DNA of 64,000 nucleotides, taken from positions 7,068,001-7,132,000 of the forward strand of contig NC_057316.1 of the NCBI RefSeq assembly GCF_000687475.1. The letters are read 5' to 3'. Shown here in pieces: positions 13,601 through 27,021 of this stretch; the first letter of the stretch is position 1, and each line of letters begins with the position of its first letter. The translations under genes were made by a program, and so were the position numbers. The notes below the pieces were generated by a model. That model was not told where the DNA came from. It did not search any database and worked only from the letters and a program-made list of their open reading frames with translations. Source of the DNA: Ustilaginoidea virens. Lineage: Eukaryota > Ascomycota > Sordariomycetes > Hypocreales > Clavicipitaceae.

Positions 13601-15745
13601 TAAGGTAGATAGCTTTAATATGGCTATTAGTAGCTACCTCTCTTAAATTAGGGAGGATAAAGTACTTTACCTAGTTATATACTATTCGGTATAGCTTATA
13701 AAAGCTGAATGGAATTATACTATTTACGATAAGGAGTTGCTTACTATTATCTTATGCTTTAAAGTATAGTTAATTAAACTCTATTCTATTACTATTCTAT
13801 TTACGATTCTTATAGACTATAAGAACCTTAAATACTTTGCCCGATTAAGGGAGATATTAGAATGCTAGGCGTAATAGGCCGAGATATTAGCCCTTTTTAA
13901 CTTCTACTTTTAATACTAGCCTGGCTTATAGGCCTAATGCCCTAATATATTCTCGCGATAGGAGTAAGAGGCAGATAGTATAGCTCTAAGGTTTAGTTAA
14001 GTCCTTTAACTACTATCTATCTCTATTATAAAGGCAGATCTAATAGAGGTCTAGCCGGACCTAATAGGAGATCGGCCGATTATAGCCTTAGGTATAATAG
14101 AGGATATACTAATAGTAGCTTTATCGACTAAAATCTCCCTACTTAATAGCTCTTAGGTCTTTACTAATATATACCTATAGGCGCTTTAGGATTAGGCTAT
14201 AGCTAAAGATAAACTATATCGGGCCTAGTAGAAAGCTATAGTAAATAGAGAATAATAATTCCCTATAGAGGCAAAAACTAGAGAGTAGATTACGGATTAT
14301 ACCTTAAATGCTTATAAAGTGCTATTCTACTAAGGCCGGGTTTAGCTCCCTTCGTTCGAGCCGCTAATAACTATAGTAATCTAATAATACTATAACTCCC
14401 TTACCGTAAAGCACTTAGGGAAGAATATAACTTTCTAACTCTTATAATAGGACTATTACTTTAATAGTATATCGTCTAAAGTAGCTCGGTTTATTTAGAA
14501 TTGCTAATGCTATAAGGTGTATAAGAGCCGCTAATTACGATAGGGCCTACTTTAACCTTTACCGATTCTAGATTATTTTTAGTCTTAAATCTCTATTAAC
14601 TTTATAACTAACCTTTTAGCCTAAAACGCCTCCGACCTATATTACCTAATAGTTATTACCGACCGCCTATCTAAATATATCTAGCTTAAAGCGATACACT
14701 TAATGTAAGTAAAAGATTATATAAAACGGTTTCTCGACTACTAGTAGTAGCACTATAGATTCCCCGCCTAGATTATCAGCAATAGAGGCTTAAATTAGGT
14801 AGGCCAATTTTAGACTATAATATATAAGGCTATTAGGACCGAATAACTCCTCTCGACTATATACTACCTATAGATCAATAGTAGTATAGAGCGTATAAAC
14901 TAAAAGGTCTAGGCTATTTTATATATTAAAGTAGTATTCGACTAATACGACTAGCCCTAATATCTCGCGACTTATTAATACGCTCTAAATAACTATACTT
15001 TTTTAATTATTGGATATAGTCTGAATTATCTCCTAAATAGCTTCGACTCTTTTATTATAGTACCTCCCCCTAATATTATATTGAGTTTAATAACCCCTAA
15101 GGGGCGAGCGGCGCGCTTTTTAGCTATAATATAAAAGGGGGGCGAACTCGCTTAGGCCGCTATCGCCTTTATTTAGTAGTAGTAGTAGGATACGATAAAC
15201 CGCTCCCGATGCCTAACGGAATGCTACTAAATTAGGGACTAAGTCTAGCTAAATCTATAGAATATTAAGACTAACCGGCCTTATAAAAAGCTCGATTAGG
15301 TATCTACTAAATATACTATTATGGCTATCCCGTCCCCGCTTAATATCCAACTCGATATTCCTAATAGTATCTATCTGGTTTTTTATATTAATCTTATAGA
15401 ATATGCTACTTCCGACCTACTGCCGAGCTAAATACTTATAGATACCAGGCCTAGCCCCCTATTAGTCCTATTAGGGGACTCTAATACCCTATATAAGGAA
15501 TTCGAGGTCGAAGAGATACTAGCTGCTAAAAACGCTTAGGGTTATAGCGGCAAATATAATATACTAGTAAAATAGAAGGGGTATAACTCGCCGACTTAAG
15601 AACCGCTAAAAAACTTCGAGGATACTACAGTATAAGAGGCATTTGAGTTTAAATAGGGGGATATTTGGATATATAATAGACCCGGCCGAACCCTATAGCA
15701 ACCCCGATATAAAATAGATGAAATTTTTCCTAGAGAAGGGGGGTA
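10614..15745 (+). pseudogene. G Gag-Pol polyprotein (Ty3/gypsy, chromodomain), RIP-inactivated
   Basis: Internal region of 5132 bp; the exact start and stop are not resolvable. Gag covers roughly 10.75-11.95 kb. The protease at about 11.99-12.3 kb reads I-N-S-S-C in place of the DSG-type active site. RT at about 12.65-13.4 kb has FKQLVTPF-like and IIYLDNILVY motifs; the YLDD box is YLDN (AAT at 13164-13166). RNase H follows with KVDSFNMAISSYLSQ, then an H-H-C-C integrase from about 14.4 kb. A C-terminal chromodomain at about 15498-15650 reads FEVEEILAAK...YNILVK-KGYNSPTQEPL, with a stop where the conserved Trp codon is expected. Many in-frame TAA/TAG codons make it non-functional. Confidence 0.85.
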
Positions 15746-15999
15746 TATCACAGACTCGGGCTATGCCTATATTATGGATTAACTAAGGCTCGGGCTGTGC
15801 CTATGCCTAGTCCGGAATAGATAATATAAGGTAGATGCGCAGGCCTATAAGGCAACGTTAGGGCTCTAGCCTGCGCCATACACAGATATATATAGACTAC
15901 AGAAGGGACCCGATTCGGGCTCTTCTCCCTTCCTCCTTAGTTTTATTAATATATCCGATTGACGCCTATTCGCAGTCGCCCTAGGGCTAGTCCGTCACA
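15746..15999 (+). repeat. 3' LTR of G
   Basis: 254 bp, the same length as the 5' LTR, followed at 16000 by the TAATC target duplication and the resumed A1 LTR. Confidence 0.9.
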
Positions 16000-16004
16000 T
16001 AATC

Positions 16005-16088
16005 ATACCTTTGACCGGTGACCTCACGGTACTTGATACCACGCGCGCGACCCTACGTATAACTGGGTACCCCGAGTTTATATCAATA
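16005..16088 (+). repeat. 3' LTR of A1, right part
   Basis: 84 bp that complete the A1 3' LTR after the G insertion, ending TTTATATCAATA. Followed by the AAAAA target duplication at 16089-16093 and resumed B sequence. Confidence 0.9.
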
Positions 16089-16093
16089 AAAAA

Positions 16094-18775
16094 CCTCATT
16101 TTTATCCCTTACCTTATGGCCCAGCCTTAAGATCAACTGTTATCTTTATTTTGCTGTAAAAGCCACTGTTTTCCGGATCCTATTTAAGCAAGCTCTAGGT
16201 TCCCTATTGAATCCATCGAAAGCCTTATTGCTGATATACTCGTATGGCCTTATTAATTAAAAAGGAGGCTATTACGGAAAGTCGCGATATTTCCTTTAAT
16301 CTAATAAATCGACAACTTAACCGCTATTTTTATCAGACTAATTCGTGCCCTAAATATCGTTATTAGCGAAAATAGGTATTATTACTAATAATAGCTCTAA
16401 ACCAGCAGTCAAGCTGATATCCCGATATAATTAGGATATCTAGTATGATTATATTTAAAAGCGTGCTCTAGAGGATAATATTTAGATATTCGTTAACCCT
16501 AAGGGCTCGGCGATACTGAATATGCCTCTTCTGCCGGCATAAGAATTAGATAAACCTATCTATTCTATATAGGCATCAGCATTAATACCTATATCGGCAG
16601 TAATAGCCGATTCATCAATAGAAGCTGTAGATCGTACCCCTTCTATAAATACCAGAGCTATATCGGCAGCTAGGGCATCATTAGTAGCACTAACGGTAAG
16701 AATAAGAATAATCCGGCTGCAGCAAGTCGAAAATATTAAAGAAAACCACTACTTTAAGCCGATATAACGCCCTAGTAGTATTAGTACTGCAGAATAGATA
16801 AAACAAGCCAATATTTAGTATAACTTTTAGAATGACTATTATACGATATTTAGTCGGAATCTTCGAGCATATATAGTATAGTTTAAATCAACACTAAGCC
16901 CTAGCTATAAGATATTAGTAGTAGGCGATCGGAATATTTAAGGAAAAATTTAACGCCTAATAGAATATATACGACCGGTTTAGCGTATTATCTAAGAATA
17001 CCTTAAAGAAAAATTTAAGCAGGCTATACGATATAACCTTAGAAGATATAATATAGAGGAATAGTTTAACGAAATCTCTATATTATATAAGCGATTAGTA
17101 CGAATAGACTTAATCCTCATTAATAGGAATACGCCTACTAAATAGCTAGCAGAAGCTCTTTATTAAAAGTATCCTGCCTTTAAGGAAAAAATCCTTAATC
17201 GAATAGTAAAAGCATAGGAACGGAATAAATATCTCGATTTTCTAATAACTATTAAATATATTCGGCAGAAATAAGAGCTAGAAGAGAAGGGGAAGGTTAG
17301 TAATAGTTATATAGCATTTATAACTAACGATACTAAACCTTCGTTATAAGCCGCTTCTAGGAATACTTTAGCTTTATCTTCAGTAGAGAAAAAGACCTAT
17401 AAATACTATAGCAAGCCTTATATGGTAAAGGGGCCTTATTATAAGAATTATTAGATATTAACTCTATTGATAGCTCTAAACTATTTAAAAGATAGGATCA
17501 ATAAGAAAAGCTAGGAAGCCGTATATAAAAAGATGAAAAAGGAATCTAAAGAGGTATAAAATGCATTTAAAGCCTTTTAAGATAAATATAAGGGTAAGGG
17601 TAAAAGCAAAAGCAACAATAATAATAATAAAGAAGAAAATAGATTAATAGAGAAAGAAAAGGAAGATAAAGTATTTATAATATCTATTCTTTCTATAGGA
17701 ACTTACCCGGATGATTTAGGCCTTTTGAAGTCTCATATTATACTTAATAGTAGCGCTTTAACGCATATTTTTAATGATATAAAGTAATTTATTAATATCG
17801 ACTATAATATCGATAAGCACCTCATTCGTAATGCTTATAATAGTATTTCAAAAGTCCTCGGTATTAGCTCTATTCGAATTATATTATAAGATAAAAGGGC
17901 TATTACCTTTACTAATATTCTATATAATCCGATAATTATAGCGAATCTTCTCACTATAAAAAAGATAAAAAATAAGGGATTATTTTAGAATAATAAAGTC
18001 GATAAGATTTACCTATGGAAAAATGGTTAATAAGAAGTTATCTTTTAAGTTTCTTAGGTGGAAGAAAGGCCCTATATCCTTTACTAAAGTAGTGGAAACG
18101 ATATGCCTATAGATAAATTTATTATAAGGGCTTAAAATAAAGCCTTAAATGTTAATAAAGCCTATTTAGCTCGAGGAGATAGCCGCTAGCTTAAAACTTC
18201 GATAAAAACGCCTTATACTATCTAGTATATGCGTTTTAGGCACCTAGGTCGGGATTCGATAGATTATATCTTTAAAGATATATTATAGATACCTAAAGAA
18301 AAAAAAGCTTCAAATTATAAGGTTTATAGCAATATGAAAATCGTAAAGTAGATATTACAGTTATCTTATAAGCTCTCGATGCCTTAAGAACCCTTTAAAG
18401 TAGTCTCTTTCGATCTATTTCTATAAGCTACTGCTTTTAATAGTAACAAATATATAGCGTTATTCACCTGCCGATTTATAGGAATAAAATATATTTTTAC
18501 GATACCTAGAAAGACCGACTTACCTAAATACTAGCTAATCTTCGAGAATCGGGTTTTATACCTATATAATATAGCAATTGCGATAGTTATTTCTAATAAC
18601 GAAATAGCGCTCTAGACTAATAATAGTCAGGAAGAAGCTAAATAGAAAGGTATTATAATTCGAAATTTAAGCCTTAGTTATTAATATTAAAATGGTTATA
18701 TTAAATATTCTAGGGGGGTATTAAAGATAAAGATAGCCCTTCTTAATATATAAGTAGGTTTTCCTAAGGAGTTAT
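16094..18775 (+). pseudogene. Element B Gag, protease and N-terminal integrase
   Basis: B sequence resumes exactly after A1. A Gag start candidate is ATG at 16116 (MAQP). Around 16970-17110 a typical copia Gag helix region is readable (EYLKEKFKQAIRYN). Near 17400 a zinc knuckle is ruined by Cys-to-Tyr changes (KYYSKPYMVKGPYYKN). The protease near 17735 reads L-N-S-S-A in place of LDSGA. GAG-pre-integrase lies near 18225-18270 (RFRHLGRDSIDY). The integrase core begins near 18390 (FKVVSFDLFLQATAFNSNKY). Cut at 18775 by A2. Stops are numerous and RIP-type. Confidence 0.83.
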
Positions 18776-19120
18776 TGTCGGAATCGCTGTCGCAAGGTGC
18801 CCAATTGGGCACAATTGGGCACATTGCGACGGATGTGCCGCGCACACCCATTGCGCACGATGTGGCCACTTTTGCCCCTTTACCCCTGAGCCCGGTAGGG
18901 CACGCGGGCAGCCCGGCCCGACTGCGCCGATACACATGATAACAGCACACGCACAAAAAGGCCATATCGTATAATTACCCTCTTTTGCTTCCTTTCTTTC
19001 CTTTTTAGTTAATCAGTTATAATTAAAGAAGTAATCATACCTTTGACCGGTGACCTCACGGTACTTAATACCACGCGCACAACCCTACGTACAACTAGGT
19101 ACCCCGAGTTTATATCAATA
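18776..19120 (+). repeat. 5' LTR of A2
   Basis: 345 bp, TGTCGGAATCGC to TTTATATCAATA. Palindrome with a duplicated half-core near 18789-18830. Confidence 0.92.
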
Positions 19121-19489
19121 CTGATCAGTGGTGATAACCACCACTCATAGGATAATTACATCCCGCAAAGAATGGTGCATTATAGATCAGCAAGATACTA
19201 ATTTCGAAGAGGCAGTTGAGCTTTCTTAGCTATACTAACCAGAGGGAGAACGATTTATAACCTCTCCTTCCCCTTGTCTATCACGAGGAAGAAACTTACG
19301 CTAAATATCACAATATTTAAAGATACCCTTAGTATTTAGGAAGAACGATTTATAACCTCTTCCTATTCTTTCTTTCTTTTACTACTATAGTAAAAGCCCC
19401 CTTTCGAATCTTGCACTCCTTACAAAAGGGAATCTTATACTCCTTGCAATATATCCCCCCCCCCCCTTTCAAACCCTTACCTTAACACC
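19121..19489 (+). other. A2 untranslated leader
   Basis: 369 bp with no gene. It starts CTGATCAGTGGTGATAACC, a short dyad followed by GTGGT/ACCAC arms, at the position of the primer-binding site. A run of C lies at about 19456-19466. Confidence 0.75.
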
Positions 19490-22400
19490 ATGGCCTCATT
19501 ATCATTATTATTATAACAACTATAAGAGCTACCTGAAAGGATATAATAGTTTACCTCACTCTTTAACGATAATTAGACTAACGCTATAGAGCCCGTCGAC
19601 CCTAATAATGCTATAAATATATAGCTACACAACCGTATTGCGTTCCTTATAGATACTTATGAGGAAAATACCTACCTAGATAATAATCTCTAGGAATAAT
19701 TCCGCGAAGATTATAGCGAGTAGAATAAGGCCTTATTCCGCCGTATTAACGCTTAGGTTTTACGGTAATTCCGCTCAATATTATGAGAACGCGGCGTATA
19801 TATTAGAGTATTAGGTTCCCTAACAATACTAACCCTACTTGAATGCCTTTAACAACAATAGAATCTATAATAGCTTTAAGAGGAAGTAACCCAGCAACTT
19901 ACTCACAGCGTATTCCTATCCCGGCTTAACCCTACTAGGGAAACCTTACTACCTATTAGTAATACCGAGTAAAAGATATAAAGGCTTTAAAATACGCCCT
20001 TATACACATATATAAGGCCCTTATTATCATCATCACAAGCCCCTATAATAGTTATACGAATACCCTCGCCAAGGCTCTCGCTACGGCACTTATAAGCCCT
20101 ATTAACACTAAGGGAATTCGCAATATTAATAGCACAATTATAGTTATAATAACCTATCGTCCCCCTCTCTATATCGAAGAAGCCTTATGCCCCTACCGAA
20201 TAAGAAAGGGGCTGGTCCCTATAACTAAAAGGGAAGACGCCTATTTATAATAGGCCGCTATTCGAAATAAGGGAAAGCTCCCGTCATTAATAATATATAA
20301 CGGCCGATAATTATAGCCCATAAGACCGACCCGATTAATTATATCAACCTAGGGATTATACCCTTAGCCGAGGCGGCTATCTTAATGCCCCTCGAGGTTA
20401 TAGTATACCTAATAGAGGTCGAGTTATAGGCCCTAATAATATACTTCCTTCTATAGAGGATCCTAATAATAATACCCACTAAACCAATGCCGCCGCCTAT
20501 AATACCAGATATCGGGCCTAAACGCCTCATCCGATAATGCCAAAAATAGGCACGGCACCTAGCCCTTCCCGTTAATATCGGCCTACTTAGGCCGATAAAT
20601 GGATGGTTTTGATAAGAGTATCGATAAACCCGGACTAATCTGGATTATAGGATAACCTAGCTAAAGCTCCCGCTAGCCTACCGTAAGGCTACCGATAAGC
20701 CGTTCCGGAATACCCTCCGGAATAATAATACCACTAAGAAGATTATACCCAAAGAGCCTATATAGAGGCCGGGTTTAATGATATATCGAAGAAGATATCT
20801 GACCTTTTGCATAGCTATCGCACAGAGGATAGATATAGCGGCAAAATGGATGACTTTATTATACTAAAAGTTATCTCTTTTAAGAGCAAGTGCCGCCTAC
20901 TAGGATTACCCGATAATATATTAGCCAGAGCCTTCTAAATCATACTTATTGGCGATATTAAGACTTATTACTTTGATAATATTGAATGTATTCGCGATAC
21001 CCTCACTTTTAATAATATAGTCCGCAAAATCAAGAGCTATTTCGAAAATAAAAGCACAGAGTAATTCTATTTGCACTATTAGAATAGAATAACGCTCTAA
21101 TTAACTATTGCGAAACACCCTAATAAGTTAAAGTTAGAATGCCTCAATATCCTACTAAAGGAACTTTAATGCCTATATTATAGTCTTTTTCCCCCCTTTA
21201 TAGCTGATATAGAGCTTTACCGATAAGTCCTTAATACTGTAAGGGATACCCCTAAGTATAGCCAGGCGCTATATCGATATGCCCCTATATTCGAAGGCCT
21301 TGCCGCTAACCTATAGCGATCCCTTTCTATCTACGAGTCGGTCTATATAAATCAACAGTATTATTTCCTTCAATAGTAATAATATCACGATACTAACGAT
21401 ATTAATGATAATATAGCGCTATTTATAGACCGTAGATATGGTCAATCTAACGATTAGCACTAACGCCCTTAACGCCGATTCGGCCTATAGTAGTAGTATT
21501 AATGGTAATAATAAAATCGCGCCTTTTTAGCTAGGCCCCATTAAAGATATTGCTTTATTTATAATAAATTAGGATATTGGTTATCTAACTATACTGATAA
21601 AGAGCAATAAGAATTAAAGGCACGATAGCTAAAGAACCGTTCTAACCGTACTGCCCCTAATAATAAGAAATTCCGTATTTTCCTATAGGAATATAAAGGG
21701 ACTGCCGACTAAGCCCTCGAAGATGCCGATTTTAATAATATCGTTAAAGATATTGAAGTTATAATAGTAGGGGTTATATATTAGGATATAGAGGACGCTA
21801 TCGTACTATAAATTATAGCCACTCAGTATTTCTAAGCCCCCCTATAAATAGAGGTATTACTAATTGAGATATTATAAGCCTTGCAAGATGAATTATACCG
21901 ATATGCCTTCCTATAAATTAACCCCTTTCAAATGCCCTTATTAGACTGTAATTCTGCCTTTCTAGAAGAAGAACGCTATGGTGACTATACCTTCCGCGGA
22001 ATCCTATTGGATACTAGCGCTTCTGGCCTATTAATAGCAGGCCTAGGTTAAGTAAAGGCCCTAATGCGATTGATAAAGACCCTAACTATCGAGACAACTG
22101 ATAAGAAGCATATGGTGAATTTCGGAGTAGGCTCTACTATATCCTCTAGTATACTTAATATCCTAACGATATTTAGTAATATCCCCTTCTATATTCTTAA
22201 TAGTAGCACCCCCTTCTTATATTCTATTATGGATATAGATAGGATGGGCGTAAAGCTTGATAATCTTAATAACCTATTTATCCAAAGGGATATTAAGGTC
22301 CCGATTATTAGGAAATAGGGACATCTATAGTGGACTCTTAATGCTATAGATACTACTGCCTTCCACCTTTTATTATAGGAAATCTATTAGCTTTATTATC

Positions 22401-25312
22401 GATTCGGGCATCCCTCTATCAATAGGCTTACTAAATTGCTTTAGCGGGCTAGTTATAATAATATTAATCGTAATATTATCGAAAGCATTACCTATATATG
22501 CCATTAATGCTAGATAAACGTAAAGGCACCTAGCCGATTTAAATTTACGCTTAAAGATAATAATACTAGCTAATTTAATTATGAGATTATCGTTAATATC
22601 TTTTATATTAATAATCGGCCGGTATTATACGTTATAGATGCCGCGATAAGCTTCTAGGCAGCTAGATTTCTTGATCTATAAAGGCAGAAAGCCTATGATA
22701 TTTGGAATGCCCTTAAGGAATGCTAGATTGATACCTACCTTAGCCCACCGGATTAGATAGTCTATAATACCAGACTAAATTTTGCTTCTGCTAAATTCCG
22801 TTATAATGCCCGGCTTTTATCTATTAATATAGATGAAATTCCTATAGAAGCCTATAATAGTATTAGTAAGGTCGAAAGATATTACGCCTTATTACGCCGA
22901 GCCTATACTATTATTAATAATGAAATAGGCAACCTAATAATAAAGGAATAGAAATTATAGCTTGCTGTAAAGGCTATTAACGATTCCGCTAGACCTAACG
23001 GTCTAATGCTTATGTTATTAGTCTTTGGGGTATATCCTTAATTTACGGATGATTTACCCCTTAGTTTATTAGTATTATAATGCGCTTTAATATTACGAAA
23101 GGCTACTAATGAAGTTAGGAAATGCCTCGCTAAGCGATAAGTTTATAATGCCCTCGCCTAATGGAATGGCCTAGATATGCGGCCTATCTACCGACTACCC
23201 CTATAGTTAGATATACGGATATAGAGAGAAAAAGGTAGATAGTATAGGCTATACCGGCTAATCAGCCTCGAAGGTGAGACCTATACCGTATAGATGCCAT
23301 ATAGCCCTATTAAGTTCCGGTTAATAGTCGTTAAACCTTATAACTATGACCCTAATATAAACGATCCTAAAGATATTATTTATACTAAAAGCCCGGCCTA
23401 TCCTGGCAGGATAGAAGTTAGGATACTAGCTGCAGCCGCACCTCTAGCCGTAATAACACCTATAGCTGCAATATATCTATCGCTAGCCACTAGCCCTGAT
23501 CAAGTCAGGCCAGTATCACCATCACTATCGCTAGCATATATAATATCCGATATTATAATCAATAAGGACTAAGAAAAGGCTCTCGTTAATACTATCGCTT
23601 TTAATACCATTATGAATACCTCTTTCCTAACCGTAAAAGAGTAAGCCGACCTATAGCTTAATAGTTAATTATACTAGAAAGGGAAGATAATAACCCTAAA
23701 AGCCCCCTTCGAATAGTCTGACCGTATAGAAGTAGAAGCATTATAGGCCTGCGATATATTCCGATTTATTACCTTTAATATCGGTAAATATAGAGCCTAA
23801 TATCTGTTTAACTTACGTATAGTGCGAGAGATTAAGGGTAAAGGCATAGATACACCCTATAAGAAATTACGATTTATTATATAAGGCTATAGTGATAATA
23901 AAAAGCAATTGATATTAACTTAGTCCCCTATAATCTAATAGGCTAATTAGTAGCTACTTATATCATTAGCCCTATTACTATAACGCTCTTACGGCTTATT
24001 CCTCTAGATATATAATATCATATAGGCTTATATACAGTTATTAACTATCCTTAATCGGTCGATTATCGCCAAATTACCTAAGCAAATAGCTTACTAATAC
24101 CCTAATAATACGATTATAGAAGTAGTGAAGCTACTATACGGAATAGCTAAGGCAGGCACCCACTAGTAGGCGATATACTTCCGGCACTATCGCGAGAAAT
24201 TAGGCATAACTATATTAACTTACGACCCCTATTTGCTAATATCTGCCGGTAATAACGATACTAACCGTATTAATGCTCCTGATTATGCTGGCGATACTAG
24301 TATATGCTTCGGTATTGTAAGTATATAGACTGATAATACCTTTAGCCTAAGTAATGATGCCTTCTTCTAATGGGAAGAATTAGAGCTTACTAAGGCAGGC
24401 TTTAATGCTAAGCCTAAAACGAAGCTATTACCAACCGTACCCCTAATATTCAATAGGTATATACTAACGGCTAATGCTGACGGTATAATATTATGCTAGA
24501 AAGGTTAAAGTAAGAAGATTGCGACCATCGATAAGAATGTGCCTATAGCCTAGCGTAATTATATCGAATAACGCGCTTGCGGTGCTTATATAGCTATGGT
24601 CTGCTAGCCTGAGGCATCTTTCGACCTATTTATCGCGGTATAATATTAATAGCTTGACCCTAAGGATATCGCGAGGTTGAATAAGCGCCTTTAATAGCAG
24701 CGCGATAACTAGGATCGTGGCTTATAGTACATCAATTTGGCCCTTACTATAGCTAAGATCTTTATATTTATTGACGGATCCTTTGCTAATAATAAAGATT
24801 TAAGCTCCTAGATTAGATATATTATTATGCTAGAGAATGAAGAGGATAATCCTATAGATAATGCTAATGCCTTCCTACTAACCGGTAATATCGTTACTTA
24901 TAGCTTTATAAAAAGTAAGCGTATAATGCGTAGCGTACTCGCTTTAGAGCTATATAGTATGGTATAAGGGGTCGATATCGTATATACGATAGGCACGACC
25001 CTTAATATAATTACTAGTAGGCTAGGACTACTAAAGATTCTTATGGTAGTATGCATAGATTCTTTTTTGTTGTATGAATGCCTTGTTAAGCTAGGCACTA
25101 CGAAAGAGAAGAGGCTTATAATAGATATTATAGCCTTACGATAGTTATATAAGTGCCGGGAAATCTATAAGATTCGCTAGATTAACGGGAATAATAATCT
25201 TACCGATATAATAACTAAGGGAATGCCTAATAAAGCCCTTAAGACCTTTATCGACCAAAATAGGGCTATTATATATGTAGAAGGGTAGGTGAAGAGACCG
25301 GTTAATATCTGA
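19490..25312 (+). pseudogene. A2 Gag-Pol polyprotein (copia), RIP-inactivated
   Basis: The start ATG at 19490 is intact (MASLSLLL). The frame to TGA at 25312 is 5823 nt, exactly 1941 codons, the same as A5. Gag shows (I/L)RGVYIRV-like motifs near 19790. The protease near 22000 reads L-D-T-S-A-S. Integrase is at about 22390-22980. RT is at about 23750-24430, with Q-T-D-N-T in which the second catalytic Asp is Asn (AAT at 24335-24337). RNase H starts near 24765 (FIDGSFANN). Heavy TAG/TAA interruption; not functional. Confidence 0.88.
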
Positions 25313-25589
25313 CTGAATTTAGGTATGATTGGTGATATTATAGATGGCAAATATATGGTTTTTCCTATATTTAATGTTGTATGCATTTGCTGCTTTTACT
25401 GTATTTACTGTTGCCCTTTTGTTTTGGCTGCGATACTCAATATACCGGCTGTGCGGTATGAGGCCGCGCAGCGCGATAGCGTTATTGGCGGTATAACCTG
25501 CTGAGACCGCGCCGTACTTTTCTTTCTATATATGCGCCTTATATCCTAGCGATTCCGATATTTGCTTCTATAAAAAGAGAAGCTGCCAG

Positions 25590-25934
25590 TGTCGGAATCG
25601 CTATCGCAAGGTGCCTAATTAGGCATAATTGGGCATATTGCGACGGATGTGCCGCGCATACCTATTGCGCACGATATGGCCACTTTTGCCCCTTTACCTC
25701 TGAGCCCGGTAGGGCACGCGGGCAGCCCGGCCCGACTACGCTAATACATATAATAATAATATATGTATAAAAAGGCTATATTGTATAATTACCCTTTTTT
25801 GCTTCCTTTCTTTCCTTTTTAGTTAGTTAGTCATAATTAAAGAAGTAATTATACCTTTGACCGGTGACCTCACGGTACTTAATACCACGCGCGCAACCCT
25901 ACGTACAACTGGGTACCCCGAGTTTATATCAACA
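25590..25934 (+). repeat. 3' LTR of A2
   Basis: 345 bp, ending TATATCAACA, followed by the target duplication GTTAT. Confidence 0.92.
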
Positions 25935-25939
25935 GTTAT

Positions 25940-26289
25940 AGCCTATTATAGCCAAAGTAGTGATATATTTACTAAATCAAAGCCCTAGGAAGTTAGAAAG
26001 ACCTTATGATAACTAGAAGTCACCTCTTTAAATGCTTTAACTTTAGCTCTATAATAATAAGCCCGCCTGGAAATACCTACCGGTAGATATTCGTCTAAAA
26101 ATTCACCACTTTTGCGCCTATAGATATAAGGCTTTTATAATAACTCGCGATAGGATATTATAAAAAGGTCTAAAGTTTAATCAAAGAGCTTATATTAGGT
26201 ATTTAGCAGGCTATATCTCGACTACTTAATACCTAATTTAGGTGCCTTTATTAAAAAGAAGCTATTAGTTTAATTCTAGCTATATTTAT
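25940..26289 (+). pseudogene. Element B integrase C-terminal part
   Basis: B frame resumed after A2. Read with RIP stops ignored it gives LPVDIRLKIHHFCAYRYKAF and later FNQRAYIRYLAGYIST, the copia integrase C-terminal region that normally precedes the RT linker. Interrupted at 26289 by array C. Confidence 0.78.
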
Positions 26290-27021
26290 TGCAATTCTCA
26301 AGGTCACTATAAAAGCAAAGCCTTACTAGCTAGCTAGATGGCACAAGACTGTCTGCGACCTGTGAACTAATCTTAGTATAAATACTAGATTTTTCACTAA
26401 GTCCTAAGACTATACAAGTGCTATAAAGCAGGGCAAGTGTAAAGGCAAGGCAAATATAAGATAACCAGAAACGCAGGGAAGGTGGAAGTTAAGAGGCATA
26501 TAGTGCATTAACAGACTCGATTGTGCTGCCCTTCTGCTATCTAGAAAGAAGGGGAAAAGCTATCCTATATATACACGAAGGAGGGGTGGGCCCAGGCATC
26601 CAAGGTAGCCAGTAAGAAAGCTCCCCGTAATACTCGCTATGCCACGTATATAATACGTCAGCAGCCCCACTATATCCAGCCTTTCCAACCACCCTAACCA
26701 CCGCACTAGTAACTAGTCACCACACTAGTAACTAGCCACCACGCTAGTGACTACCCACCACACTAGTGGACTAGCCACCACACTAGTAGGCCGCCACCAC
26801 ACTAGTAGGCCCACCACGCTAATTTAGCAATGCCACACCTTTTTAGCAAGGCCTACCTTACTTGATATACAGTAAATAATCCACTGAAAATCCTTAAGGT
26901 AAAAGGCAAAGGCCTAAGGTAATACTACCATAAGTCCAAGAGGCGGTATAAGGACTAGAAGGTCAGTAAGCCAGTAGGGCATTAGGCCAGCAGCCTAGTA
27001 GGCTACTATAGGATTTTAACA
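26290..27021 (-). repeat. C array, LTR 1 (3' LTR of copy C1)
   Basis: 732 bp. It contains tandem units rich in CCACCACACTAGTA (about 26697-26817) and a (C)TAGCTAGCTAGA stretch near the start. Confidence 0.9.

Larger units (their letters stand above)
10360..15999 (+). mobile_element. Element G: Ty3/gypsy chromovirus inserted in the A1 3' LTR
   Basis: Two 254-bp LTRs: 10360-10613 (starts TGTTACGGACTC) and 15746-15999 (starts TATCACAGACTC, ends CCGTCACA). The TSD TAATC is at 10355-10359 and 16000-16004. A purine tract AGAGAAGGGGGG lies just before the 3' LTR. Domain order is Gag, protease, RT, RNase H, integrase, chromodomain, as in chromoviruses. This is a third-level insertion (B > A1 > G). 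Confidence 0.92.
3090..16088 (+). mobile_element. Element A1: full-length copia retrotransposon nested in B
   Basis: The 5' LTR is 3090-3436 (347 bp) and the internal region is 3437-10096. The 3' LTR is split by gypsy element G into 10097-10359 and 16005-16088, which sum to 347 bp after removing G and one copy of its TSD. The target duplication AAAAA is at 3085-3089 and 16089-16093. The polyprotein frame 3967-9810 is 5844 nt, a multiple of three, and is disrupted only by RIP-type stops. A purine tract AAAAAGAGAAGC precedes the 3' LTR. About 285 bp of non-coding sequence lies between the stop codon and the 3' LTR. Confidence 0.92.
18776..25934 (+). mobile_element. Element A2: full-length copia retrotransposon nested in the B integrase
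   Basis: Two 345-bp LTRs (18776-19120 and 25590-25934), internal region 6469 bp, TSD GTTAT at 18771-18775 and 25935-25939. The same family as A1 and A5, with identical LTR and polyprotein length to A5 (frame of 5823 nt). The LTRs carry a 10-bp duplication inside the palindrome (AATTGGGCAC twice) that A1 lacks. Non-coding DNA at 25313-25589 separates the stop from the 3' LTR and ends in the AAAAAGAGAAGC purine tract. Confidence 0.92.
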
